A stretch of DNA of 64,000 nucleotides from positions 28,683-92,682 of the forward strand of contig WHTA01000004.1 of assembly GCA_009379825.1 (NCBI GenBank), written 5' to 3'. The notes beneath the pieces were generated by a model. It was not told the origin of the DNA. It was given only the letters and a program-made list of their open reading frames with translations, and ran no database searches. Below are positions 47,139-55,147 of the stretch, piece after piece. The first letter of the stretch is position 1; each line of letters starts with the position of its first letter. Source of the stretch: Streptosporangiales bacterium. GTDB taxonomy: Bacteria > Actinomycetota > Actinomycetes > Streptosporangiales > WHST01. Made by a program: the position numbers and the translations under genes.

Positions 47139-49226
47139 TCATGACGCGCGTGCCTCGACATCCGCCGTCTCGTCGTGCCGTACGAGCACGTCCACCGCCG
47201 CCGCGCCCTGCGCGAAGACGAGCAGCGGGTTGACCTCCAGCTCGACCAGCGTGTCCTGGTGCGCGCGGGCGTAGGTGACGACGGCCAGCACCGCGTCGAC
47301 CGCGGCAGCCACGTCCGCGGCCGGCCGGCCGCGGAAACCGGCGAGCATCGACCACGCCCGCAGCGACCGCAGCGCGGCCGCGATCTCGTCGCGGGTGGTC
47401 GGCAGCAACACGGCGGCCGTGTCGGTGAGCAGCTCGACCAGCTCGCCGCCGACGCCGACGGTCACCACGAGACCGAACTGCGGGTCGCGGTGTACGCCGA
47501 CGAGCAGCTCCGCGACCGCACCGCCGAGCATCCGCTCGACCAGGAAGGTGTCGGTCAGCCCGGTCATCTCGCCGACCGCCTGCCGCACCTGACGTTCGTC
47601 GGTCAGCCCCACCCGAACCCCGCCGACGTCGGTCTTGTGCGCGATCGACGTGGACAGCGCCTTGAGCACAACGGGGAAGCCGAGCCGCCCGGCAGCAGAA
47701 GCGACGTCCGCAGCCCCCGTGACACAACCCTCGGGTACGGGCAGCCCGTAGCCGCTGAGGTCCTGTTTCCCGTGCCACTCGTCCAGCTGGACGAGGGACG
47801 TGCCGACCGGGCCGGGCGGCGTGGCCAGCGGCACGGCGTCCGCCGCCTTCGTCTGGGCGGCACCGATGGTCGCGGCCGCGGCGATCGCGTCCAGGCAGTC
47901 GGTGAGGCCCTGCATCGGCGTGATGCCGGCGTCGACGAGCCGTTGCCCCGCCGCCTCGGAGAGCCCTTCGGACAGCTGGCTGACGATGCTCACCGCCGCC
48001 CTCGTGTCGTGCCCGGCGGCGAGTACGGCGTTCATCACCGCCTGCCAGTTCTCCGGTACGCAGCGGTCGGCGCGCGGGAAGTCGAGCACCACGACGTGGG
48101 CGTCGGCGTCCGCGGTGAAGAACGCGTCGAAGCAGTCGGTAAGCGCGTCCCTGTCGCCCCAGATGTAGGTGTGGTAGTCGAGCGGGTTCACCACCGACAC
48201 CCGGTCGCCGAGTACGTCGTGCAGGCGTTGCGCGGTCGGTTCGGGGAACTCCGGCAGCTCCAGGCCGCGGTCCTCGGCCAGGTCCGCGACCAGCGCGGCC
48301 TCCCCGCCGGAACAGCTCGCGGACGCGAGGCGCCTGCCCGCCAGCGGTCCGTGGACGTGCAGGAACTTCAACGTCTCGACGAGGGTCTCCAGCTGCTCGA
48401 CGCGGGCGATGCCGACCCGCTCGAACAGCGCGTTCCACAGCGCGTCGGAACCGGAGAGCGAGCTGGTGTGGCTGAGGTTGGCGCGGGCGCCGAGCGTCGA
48501 CCGACCGGACTTCAGCGCGACGATCGGCACCCCGCGGCGCAGTGCCTCGAGCCCGACCTCGCACAGCGCGACCGGGTCGCCCGGACCCTCCAGGTGCAGG
48601 CCGATCGCCGTGATCCGCGGGTCGTCGAGCATGGCCGCCATCAACGCAGGCACCCCCGTCACGGCGCCGTTCCCCATCGTCACGAGCTGCGCCAGCGGCA
48701 GCGACCTGCGCTGCATGGTGAGGTTCTGGCCGATGTTGCCGCTCTGGGTGATGACGGCCACGCCGCGGTCCACCTGGTGGCCGCCGTGCTGGTCCGGCCA
48801 CAGCGCCGCGCCGTCCAGGTAGTTCAGCACGCCGATGCAGTTCGGGCCGATCACCGGCATGTCGCCTGCCGCCTCGACGAGCGCCCGTTGCAGATCTACG
48901 CCGTCGCCACCGTGCTCGGCGAAGCCGGAGGCGTGGCACACGGCGCCGCCGCTGCCGTACGCGGCGAGCACGGCGACCACGTCGACGGTCGCATCCCGCG
49001 GTACGGCGACGAACGCGGCGTCGGGTGCTTCTGGCAGCTCCGTGACGGTGCGGTAGCACGGCAGCCCGCCGAGGGTGTCGCGGTGCGGGTGCAACGGCCA
49101 GATCTCGCCGGTGTAGCCGATGCCGTGTGACTGCCTGATCGCCTCCTCGGCCGCTGCGCCCCCGAACACGGCCAGGTGCCTGGGTGCGAGCAGCCGTCGG
49201 AGGTTGGCTCGCGCGGTCCTCGCCAT
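47139..49226 (-). CDS. Acyl-CoA synthetase, ADP-forming (acetate-CoA ligase/ATP-grasp type)
   Basis: A 695-residue protein with, in order, a CoA-binding domain (HLAVFGGAAAEEAIRQSHGI), a ligase-CoA domain with the region of the phosphorylated His (LKSGRSTLGARANLSHTSS), and a C-terminal ATP-grasp domain (GFPVVLKALSTSIAHKTDVG; ELEVNPLLVF). It makes an acyl-CoA from acid, CoA and ATP with release of ADP, or runs in reverse. ATG 49226 is chosen; the longer frame upstream is a shadow of the ACAD gene, whose stop is 2 nt away. Confidence 0.85.
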   Translation of the reverse strand: MARTARANLRRLLAPRHLAVFGGAAAEEAIRQSHGIGYTGEIWPLHPHRDTLGGLPCYRTVTELPEAPDAAFVAVPRDATVDVVAVLAAYGSGGAVCHASGFAEHGGDGVDLQRALVEAAGDMPVIGPNCIGVLNYLDGAALWPDQHGGHQVDRGVAVITQSGNIGQNLTMQRRSLPLAQLVTMGNGAVTGVPALMAAMLDDPRITAIGLHLEGPGDPVALCEVGLEALRRGVPIVALKSGRSTLGARANLSHTSSLSGSDALWNALFERVGIARVEQLETLVETLKFLHVHGPLAGRRLASASCSGGEAALVADLAEDRGLELPEFPEPTAQRLHDVLGDRVSVVNPLDYHTYIWGDRDALTDCFDAFFTADADAHVVVLDFPRADRCVPENWQAVMNAVLAAGHDTRAAVSIVSQLSEGLSEAAGQRLVDAGITPMQGLTDCLDAIAAAATIGAAQTKAADAVPLATPPGPVGTSLVQLDEWHGKQDLSGYGLPVPEGCVTGAADVASAAGRLGFPVVLKALSTSIAHKTDVGGVRVGLTDERQVRQAVGEMTGLTDTFLVERMLGGAVAELLVGVHRDPQFGLVVTVGVGGELVELLTDTAAVLLPTTRDEIAAALRSLRAWSMLAGFRGRPAADVAAAVDAVLAVVTYARAHQDTLVELEVNPLLVFAQGAAAVDVLVRHDETADVEARAS

Positions 49227-49228
49227 CG

Positions 49229-50389
49229 TCACGCGCCCAGCGGCCGCAGCATGGACCGGGAGATGATGTGCCGCTGGATCTCGCTCGTGCCGTCCCAGAT
49301 CCGTTCCACCCGCGCGTCGCGCCAGAACCGTTCGATCGGCAGCTCCGCCATCAACCCCATGCCGCCGAAGATCTGTACGGCGGCGTCGGTGATCCGGCCG
49401 AGCGTCTCGGACGCGTAGAGTTTGACCATCGCCGCGTCCTGGTCGGTCATGGTGCCCTGGTCGAGCAGCCAGGCCGCGCGCATGGTGAGCAGCTCGGCCG
49501 CGGCCAGCTCGGTGGCCATGTCGGCGAGCTGGAACCCGACGCCCTGGAACCGCCCGATAGGTTGGCCGAACTGCTGCCGCTGCGCTGCCCAGTCGGTGGT
49601 CATCTCCAGCACGCGCTGCCCGCGTCCGACGCTCGTCGCCGCGACGGCGAGCCGGCTCGCGCCCAGCCACTCGTTCATCAGCTCGAAGCCGCGATCCTCC
49701 TCGCCGAGCCGCTGGCTGGCGGGGAGCCGGCAGCCCTCGAACGACAGCTCGCACTGGTGGTAGCCGCGGTGCGAGACGCACGCCGAGCCGCGCCGCAGCG
49801 TGAGCCCCGGGGTGTCCATGTCGACGAGGAACGTCGTGATCAGGCTCTTCGGCCCACGTGGTGTGTCCTCCGTACCCGTGGCCGCGAACAGGATGACGAA
49901 GTCGGCGACGTCGGCGTGGCTGATGAAGTGCTTCGTGCCGTCGATGACGTAGTCGTCGCCGTCGCGTACCGCCCTGGTCGTCATCGACCGGACGTCCGAG
50001 CCAGAACCTGGCTCGCTCATCGCCTGGCAGTCGTGCCGCTCGCCGCGGATGGTGGGCAACAGGTAGCGCTCACGTTGCTCGCCCTCGCAGGCCTGCAGGA
50101 TGTTGCCTGGACGTGCGACCAGCGACTGCAGGGCGAAGCTGGTACGGCCGAGCTCCCGCTCGACCAACGTCATGCTGGTGGCGTCCAGGCCGCCGCCGCC
50201 CAGCTCCGCGGGCATGTTCGCCGCGTACAGCCCGGCGGCCAGCGCCTTCTTGCGGATCTGCTCGGCCAGCTCCGCCGGCACCTCGTCGAGCCGTTCGATC
50301 TCCTCCTCGTGCGGCTCGAGCTCGGTGGCCACGAACCTGCGGACGGTGTCCACGATCATCCGCTGTTCGTCGGTGAGTGCGAACTCCAC
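49229..50389 (-). CDS. Acyl-CoA dehydrogenase (CaiA-like context)
   Basis: A 386-residue ACAD: MEFALTDEQRMIVDTVRRFV, CQAMSEPGSGSDVRSMTTRA, KHFISHADVADFVILFAATG, WAAQRQQFGQPIGRFQGVGF and RVERIWDGTSEIQRHIISRS. The catalytic-Glu motif has WDGT in place of YEGT. Next to a CaiD-like hydratase it could be the crotonobetainyl-CoA reductase/dehydrogenase step, but similarity to E. coli CaiA is only moderate. Confidence 0.87.
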   Translation of the reverse strand: MEFALTDEQRMIVDTVRRFVATELEPHEEEIERLDEVPAELAEQIRKKALAAGLYAANMPAELGGGGLDATSMTLVERELGRTSFALQSLVARPGNILQACEGEQRERYLLPTIRGERHDCQAMSEPGSGSDVRSMTTRAVRDGDDYVIDGTKHFISHADVADFVILFAATGTEDTPRGPKSLITTFLVDMDTPGLTLRRGSACVSHRGYHQCELSFEGCRLPASQRLGEEDRGFELMNEWLGASRLAVAATSVGRGQRVLEMTTDWAAQRQQFGQPIGRFQGVGFQLADMATELAAAELLTMRAAWLLDQGTMTDQDAAMVKLYASETLGRITDAAVQIFGGMGLMAELPIERFWRDARVERIWDGTSEIQRHIISRSMLRPLGA

Positions 50390-50402
50390 GGGCGATCCTC
50401 CC

Positions 50403-50969
50403 TCAGTGCGCTTGTGGCCGGCTGGGCAGGCCCATCGGTCGACCGACGACGTCGGGTACGGGCACGGCCGCGTGCGCGCGGCGGATCGCCGCCAGCCGTT
50501 CCTGCAGGACTTCCGGCAGCGGCGACGTCTTGCCCACCCGGCTGTCGACGTGCAGCAGCATCTGCTCCGCCGACGCCACCAGCGCGCCGGACTCGCCGTG
50601 CCGGATCTCCTGGAAGATGTGGACGCGCTTCTCGTCGTGGCCGAGCAGCAGCAGGCTCAGCGCCAGCGGTTCGCCCTCGCTCACCTCGCGCTTGTTGTGC
50701 AGGTGCGTCTCCACCGTGTACAGCGACCCGCCGGTTGCCCGGTACTCCTCGTCGATGCCGAGGTACCGGAAGAACGCGTCCGAGCTGTCGCCCACGACCA
50801 GCAGGTACGCGGACTCGGTCATGTGGCCGTTGTAGTCCACCCAGCGTGGGCTGACCGTCGTCTCGTGCAGGCGCAGTGGGGCGGGTATCTCCGCCGAGCT
50901 GTCCCACGGCCGGTGGCCGGTGCCTTCGTACGGGGTCACCACCCGCTCGCTGTCGCCGTGCTCGACCAC
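50403..50969 (-). CDS. Hotdog-fold thioesterase, betainyl-CoA-thioesterase-like
   Basis: A 188-residue hotdog protein: VSPRWVDYNGHMTESAYLLV (active-site Asp region), RYLGIDEEYRATGGSLYTVE and ASAEQMLLHVDSRVG. It closely recalls the thioesterase domain fused to some L-carnitine dehydrogenases, which releases betaine from betainyl-CoA. GTG 50969 is supported by GGAG 6 nt upstream. It is the first gene of the minus-strand module and divergent from an IclR regulator. Substrate inferred from family and neighbours. Confidence 0.78.
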   Translation of the reverse strand: MVEHGDSERVVTPYEGTGHRPWDSSAEIPAPLRLHETTVSPRWVDYNGHMTESAYLLVVGDSSDAFFRYLGIDEEYRATGGSLYTVETHLHNKREVSEGEPLALSLLLLGHDEKRVHIFQEIRHGESGALVASAEQMLLHVDSRVGKTSPLPEVLQERLAAIRRAHAAVPVPDVVGRPMGLPSRPQAH

Positions 50970-51033
50970 CCGCGGCTCCGTCGCATAATGTGCAATGATT
51001 GTTCAGATAACACGACTTCCATGACGGTAGAGA
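50970..51033. promoter_or_regulatory. Shared AT-rich promoter gap between the carnitine-like operon and IclR
   Basis: The 64-nt gap between divergent starts is AT-rich for this genome (CATAATGTGCAATGATTG and on). TCGACC at 50962-50967 and CATAAT at 50984-50989 are 16 nt apart and could drive the IclR gene. An imperfect TGTTnnnnnAACA repeat at 51000-51012 could be an IclR operator. These are visual matches only. Confidence 0.35.
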
Positions 51034-51831
51034 GTGGCGGTGAGAGCCGTCAAGACGCAGCAGACACCGGCGACCGCTCCGTACGGCGGCCGGGTGCAGT
51101 CCGTGGACCGTGCCGTCGCCCTGCTCAACGCGGTCTCCGCGGCCCCGCCTGGCGGCAGTACGGCGGCGGAGCTCGCGGTCGCCTGTGAGCTGAACCGCGC
51201 CACCGCCTGGCGGCTGCTCGCCACCTTGGAGCACCACGGCATGGTCGAGCGCGACCCGGCCACGAACCGGTACGGGATCGGCTTCACCATCAGTCGGCTG
51301 TCGACGACGGCCGGCGTCGAGGGCCTGGCCCGTCGTGCCCATCACGTGCTGGAGCGGCTCACTCGGCAGACCGGCGAGACCACCAACCTCGCGGTGGCGC
51401 ACCGGCTCGAGCTCACCTACGTCGACGAGGTCGCCCCGCCGGTCGTGCTCACCGCCCGCTGGATCGGCCGGCAGGTGCCCATCCACGCGACCTCCGCGGG
51501 CAAGGCGCTGCTGGCGTGGCTGCCGGAGTCCGAGCTGGCCGAGTTGCTCGCCGCGCCGCTGGCGGCGTACACCGAGACGACGCGTACGGACAAAGAGGTC
51601 CTACGGGCCGAGCTGGCGCGGATCAGGGCGCAGGGGTACGGCGTGAGCATCGGCGAGATGGAGCCGCACCTCAACGGTGTGGCCGCTCCCGTGCTCGACC
51701 GCAACGGCCGCCCGTGCGCGGTCGTCAGCATCTGGGGACCGACCGACCGGGTGCCCGAGGGTAGGTTCCCCGAGCTCGGCGCGCTGGTACGCGAGGGCGC
51801 TGCGGAGATCGCGGCCACCATCACCTCGTGA
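51034..51831 (+). CDS. IclR-family transcriptional regulator
   Basis: A 265-residue regulator. The N-terminal winged helix is at residues 15-75 (VQSVDRAVALLNAVSAAPPG; ELAVACELNRATAWRLLATL) and the GAF-like effector domain follows (IHATSAGKALLAWLPESELA; AAPVLDRNGRPCAVVSIWGP). GTG 51034 or GTG 51040 may start it. It is divergent from the thioesterase-ACAD-ligase-CaiD operon and upstream of a CaiC-like ligase, so it probably controls carnitine-type acid use. Confidence 0.9.
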   Translation: MAVRAVKTQQTPATAPYGGRVQSVDRAVALLNAVSAAPPGGSTAAELAVACELNRATAWRLLATLEHHGMVERDPATNRYGIGFTISRLSTTAGVEGLARRAHHVLERLTRQTGETTNLAVAHRLELTYVDEVAPPVVLTARWIGRQVPIHATSAGKALLAWLPESELAELLAAPLAAYTETTRTDKEVLRAELARIRAQGYGVSIGEMEPHLNGVAAPVLDRNGRPCAVVSIWGPTDRVPEGRFPELGALVREGAAEIAATITS

Positions 51832-51848
51832 CCGGGCGCGGCAGTCAG

Positions 51849-51891
51849 TTGACCTGTCGCCACCCGGCCATCGATACTAAGACGGTGTCTT
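51849..51891 (+). promoter_or_regulatory. Promoter with overlapping operator before the CaiC-like ligase
   Basis: TTGACC (51849-51854) and GATACT (51873-51878) are 18 nt apart, and AAGAC-GGT-GTCTT (51879-51891) is a perfect 5-3-5 inverted repeat placed where transcription should begin. The arrangement copies that at 45743-45791: promoter followed directly by a palindrome. The binding protein is unknown. Confidence 0.55.
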
Positions 51892-51916
51892 GTATTTCTC
51901 CGATCGGAGATCGCCC

Positions 51917-53512
51917 ATGGACCTTGCCGCGTTGACCGTGCGCTCCTTGCTCGAGGAGGCCGTCGACAGCGGGCCCACGGCGCCGTACCTCATCTGGGCG
52001 CCGGACGGCCGCGAGGTGAGCTACCCGGACTTCAACGAGCGGGTCGACCGGGCCGCGTGCATGTGGCGCGAGCTCGGGGTGGCCAAGGGCGACCGGGTGG
52101 CGTTCATGGTCGACAACTCACCCGAGTTCCTCTACGCGTGGCTGGGGCTGGCGAAGATCGGCGGCATCCTCGTCGCGGTCAACACCGGCTTCCGTGGTGA
52201 GGAGATCGGGTACCTGCTCGGCGACTCGACGCCGTGCGCGGCGCTCGTCGACGCCAACCACCTGACCACGTTCCTGTCCGCCGACGCCGCTGCCCGTGCG
52301 TCCATCCGGCAGCTGCTGACCGTCGGCGAGGTGCCCGGCTACGACCACCTCGCCGCGGCGATGGCCGCCGCGGATCCCGTCGCACCCGCCGTCGACCTCA
52401 GTGGCTACGACCCGATGAGCCTCATCTACACGTCAGGCACGACCGGGTACCCGAAGGGCGTCATCCAGACGCACAAGAACTTCGTGCTCACCGGGCAGGC
52501 GTACCCGCACTGGATGCGGATGCAGCAGGGGCAACGGATCTACGCCTGTCTGCCGTTGTTCCACATCAACTCGCAGTCGTACTCCACCATGGGCGCGATG
52601 GCGAACCGCGGCACGATCGTGCTCGCGCCGCGGTTCAGTGCCAGCACGTTCTGGTCGCACGTGCGGCAGTACCGGGTCAACGCGTTCAACCTGATCGGTG
52701 CCATGGCGGTCATCCTGTCGAAGAAGGCGCCCACCGCGGACGACCTGGACAACGACGCGCACGTGGCGTACTGCGTGCCTGCGCTCGTGCCCGAGATGAG
52801 GGACGACATCGAACGCAAGTTCCAGATGGCGGTGGTCTCCGGGTTCGGCATGAGCGAGACGACGTTCGGTCTGCTGGAGCCGTTCGACGGGGTGCGCAAG
52901 GAGGGTTCGATGGGCGTGCCCAGGCACCACCCCGATCCCTCGGTGCCGCGGACGGAGGCGTGTGTCGTCGACGACAAGGGCAGCGAGGTCGGGCCGGGTG
53001 TCGTGGGCGAGCTGCTGCTGCGCAACGCGGCGATGATGGCCGGCTACTGGCGGGACGAAGAACGCACCGCCGCCACGCTCGTGGACGGCTGGCTGCATAC
53101 GGGCGACAGCGCCTGGTGCGACGAGGACGACACGTTCTACTTCGTGGACAGGAAGAAGGACATCGTGCGCCGCCGCGGCGAGAACGTCTCCTCGCTGGAG
53201 GTCGAGCGGATCATCGAGCAGCACCCGGCCGTGCTCGAAGCCGCGGTGGTCGGCGTGCCTTCGGAGTTCACCGACGAGGAGCTGCTCGCGTACGTGGTGC
53301 CGCGGCCGGGTGCGCACGTGACGGCGGGCGAGGTCTTCGCCTGGTGCGCAGGACGGTTGGCGGGCTTCAAGGTGCCGCGGTTCGTCGAGCTGGTGGCCGA
53401 CGAGCTGCCGAAGACCTCGACGGCGAAGGTACAGAAGTCGGAGCTCAGGAAGCTCGACGCGGCCGCGCTCGGTGTACGCATCGATCGCGAGCTGGAAGCC
53501 AGGCAACCGTGA
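51917..53512 (+). CDS. AMP-forming acyl-CoA synthetase, CaiC-like
   Basis: A 531-residue ANL-superfamily ligase: phosphate loop SLIYTSGTTGYPKGVIQTHK, ACLPLFHINSQSYSTMG, VVSGFGMSETTFGLL, DGWLHTGDSAWCDEDDTFYF and RKKDIVRRRGENVSSLEVER, with the C-terminal Lys in LPKTSTAKVQKSEL. The pattern, including FHIN followed by a short-chain pocket, is that of crotonobetaine/carnitine-CoA ligase CaiC. ATG 51917 has GGAGA 6 nt upstream. It activates an acid to its CoA ester, possibly feeding the divergent CaiD-like module. Confidence 0.82.
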   Translation: MDLAALTVRSLLEEAVDSGPTAPYLIWAPDGREVSYPDFNERVDRAACMWRELGVAKGDRVAFMVDNSPEFLYAWLGLAKIGGILVAVNTGFRGEEIGYLLGDSTPCAALVDANHLTTFLSADAAARASIRQLLTVGEVPGYDHLAAAMAAADPVAPAVDLSGYDPMSLIYTSGTTGYPKGVIQTHKNFVLTGQAYPHWMRMQQGQRIYACLPLFHINSQSYSTMGAMANRGTIVLAPRFSASTFWSHVRQYRVNAFNLIGAMAVILSKKAPTADDLDNDAHVAYCVPALVPEMRDDIERKFQMAVVSGFGMSETTFGLLEPFDGVRKEGSMGVPRHHPDPSVPRTEACVVDDKGSEVGPGVVGELLLRNAAMMAGYWRDEERTAATLVDGWLHTGDSAWCDEDDTFYFVDRKKDIVRRRGENVSSLEVERIIEQHPAVLEAAVVGVPSEFTDEELLAYVVPRPGAHVTAGEVFAWCAGRLAGFKVPRFVELVADELPKTSTAKVQKSELRKLDAAALGVRIDRELEARQP

Positions 53513-53562
53513 CGGCCGGTGCGGGGTATCGTGCCTGTTCCACACCCGTAGGGGAGGCCATC

Positions 53563-53595
53563 ATGCAGTACATGGTGCGACGGTCGTGGGGTTGA
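53563..53595 (+). other. Ten-codon ORF with a strong ribosome site overlapping the IclR start
   Basis: GGGGAGG at about 53550-53556 is ideally placed before ATG 53563, but that frame encodes only MQYMVRRSWG before TGA at 53593-53595, and is out of frame with the IclR gene whose GTG lies at 53586. It could be a coupling leader peptide, or the original IclR start put out of frame by an indel. Confidence 0.4.
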
Positions 53596-54398
53596 CCGAG
53601 GAGCGGCTGGCTCGGCACAGCACCGCCAGCAAGCTGGTGAGCTTGCTGGAGGCGCTCGCTGCGCACGAGCACGGCATCGGCGTCCGGGAGCTGGCCAGGG
53701 AGACCGGCATCGACAAGAGCGCCGTGTCGCGGTTGTTCGACCAGCTCTGCGAGCTGCGTGTCGCCGAGCAGTCCGAGATCACCGGCCGGTTCAAGGCGGG
53801 GCCGCGGCTGTTCGCGCTGGCCGCGACCATCCACGGCAGGGACACGTTGTGGGAGGCGGCCGAGCCGATCGTGCGCGCGCTCGCCGCGCGGTTCAACGAG
53901 ACGTGCTACCTGGCCACCAGGGAGCTCGACCAGATCATGTTCAGGGAGAAGGTCGACTGCGACCGCACCGTCCGCTACGTGATCGACGTCGGTGAGCGGT
54001 CGGCGTTGCACGCCGGTGCCGGCGGTCGTGCCATCCTCGCCGGCCTGTCCCCGGACGAGTTCGAACAGGTGGTCCGCCGCACCGAGCTCGTGGCGCTGAC
54101 GCAGCAGACCATCGTGGACGTCGACGAGCTCAGGCACCAGGTCGAGGAGGACCGCGGGCGCGGCTACTCGATGAGCATGGGTGAGCGGGTGATCGGTGGG
54201 TGCGCGATCGCTGCGCCGTTCTTCCGGCCGGGCGGCACCTGCCGCGGCTCGATCGTCTACACCTGCCCGGCGCAGCGGTTCGACGTACGGTCGGCACCGG
54301 AGATCGCCGACGCGGTGAAGCAGGCCGGCAGGGACCTGTCCGCGCGCCTCGGTTACGTCGAGGCGGCTGCCGCCAAGGAGACCGTGCCCGACAGCTGA
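53586..54398 (+). CDS. IclR-family transcriptional regulator (second)
   Basis: A protein of about 270 residues: winged helix (LVSLLEALAAHEHGIGVREL; ETGIDKSAVSRLFDQLCELR) and an IclR effector domain (DVGERSALHAGAGGRAILAG; GYSMSMGERVIGGCAIAAPF). The start is uncertain: GTG 53586 or TTG 53592 open the frame without good ribosome sites, whereas the only good site serves a 10-codon ORF in another frame. It precedes the OsmC-to-CocE gene string and is its likely regulator. Confidence 0.85.
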   Translation: MGLTEERLARHSTASKLVSLLEALAAHEHGIGVRELARETGIDKSAVSRLFDQLCELRVAEQSEITGRFKAGPRLFALAATIHGRDTLWEAAEPIVRALAARFNETCYLATRELDQIMFREKVDCDRTVRYVIDVGERSALHAGAGGRAILAGLSPDEFEQVVRRTELVALTQQTIVDVDELRHQVEEDRGRGYSMSMGERVIGGCAIAAPFFRPGGTCRGSIVYTCPAQRFDVRSAPEIADAVKQAGRDLSARLGYVEAAAAKETVPDS

Positions 54399-54416
54399 CC
54401 GCACTCCGGTTGCGGT
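54398..54416 (+). terminator. Small hairpin after the IclR gene, and the 220-nt gap that follows
   Basis: ACCGCA and TGCGGT form 6-bp arms with a 7-nt loop directly at the IclR stop. A second hairpin CCGCC/GGCGG lies at 54468-54482. Further on, TATAAA at 54530-54535 is a conspicuous -10-like element in GC-rich DNA, about 85 nt before the OsmC-like gene. No gene is seen in 54399-54619. Confidence 0.4.
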
Positions 54417-54619
54417 TCGTCCATCCACTGTCTCTGTGATCACGCCGAGTGTGTCCGCCCTGTGTGGCCGCCCGTCTGGCGGAAAGAACGTGAGCACCCC
54501 TTGCGCGCCGCTGCGAGAGCGGTGACACTTATAAACGAGACAGCGTTGCATTTGTTGGCCACCCTCGGGGATCAACGCCGCCATGTCTCCTGCCGCAACG
54601 CTGCGGAGGAGGGAGCCAG

Positions 54620-55147
54620 ATGAGCCGCCAGGAACTCAGTGGACTCGACCCGGACGTGCTGAAGCGCGTCGTGACGATCGAGGCGGACGCCGTCCACCTG
54701 GAGAAGATGAAGCACGAGGCGCACAGCCACGGCTTCACGTTCTTCAGCGACGAGCCGGCGCGGATGGGCGGCGACGAGGAGTTCCCTTACCCGCTGCACT
54801 ACTTCACCGCGGGTGTCGCGCTCTGTCTGGTCACGCAGGTGGTCAGGTACGGGCAGATGCTCAAGGTCGACCTGAAGAACGTCAGGTGCACCGTCGAGGG
54901 GCAGTGGACGAGCGAGGGGTCGGTGTTCGCCGGCACCATCGCGTCGAAGTGCCACGCGATGAACATCGACCTGGAGATCGACAGCGACGACGAGCTGCCC
55001 AGGGTCGCGGCCCTGATCAGGAACGCGGAGGGCGGCTGCTACGCGCACGCAGCGGTCGAGCATCCGGTACCCGTCGTCAGCAACGCGAAGGTCAACGGCG
55101 AGCCGGTCGACTACGAGGAGTACCCGCGGAAGGTGTCGCGCAGGTGA
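54620..55147 (+). CDS. OsmC/Ohr-family protein
   Basis: A 175-residue protein with the OsmC layout: two conserved cysteines, Cys69 (FTAGVALCLVTQVV) and Cys140 (IRNAEGGCYAHAAV), around a beta-rich core. In Ohr/OsmC enzymes this pair reduces organic peroxides, though many OsmC-like proteins next to catabolic genes have no proven role. ATG 54620 follows GGAGGAGGGAG. Its stop overlaps the M24 peptidase start (GTGA), so the two are coupled. Confidence 0.8.
   Translation: MSRQELSGLDPDVLKRVVTIEADAVHLEKMKHEAHSHGFTFFSDEPARMGGDEEFPYPLHYFTAGVALCLVTQVVRYGQMLKVDLKNVRCTVEGQWTSEGSVFAGTIASKCHAMNIDLEIDSDDELPRVAALIRNAEGGCYAHAAVEHPVPVVSNAKVNGEPVDYEEYPRKVSRR

Noticed and set aside
47175..49130. A long plus-strand frame opposite the ADP-forming ligase
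   Set aside because: Arg/Glu/His-rich composition typical of antisense frames in GC-rich genes; no motif or ribosome site.
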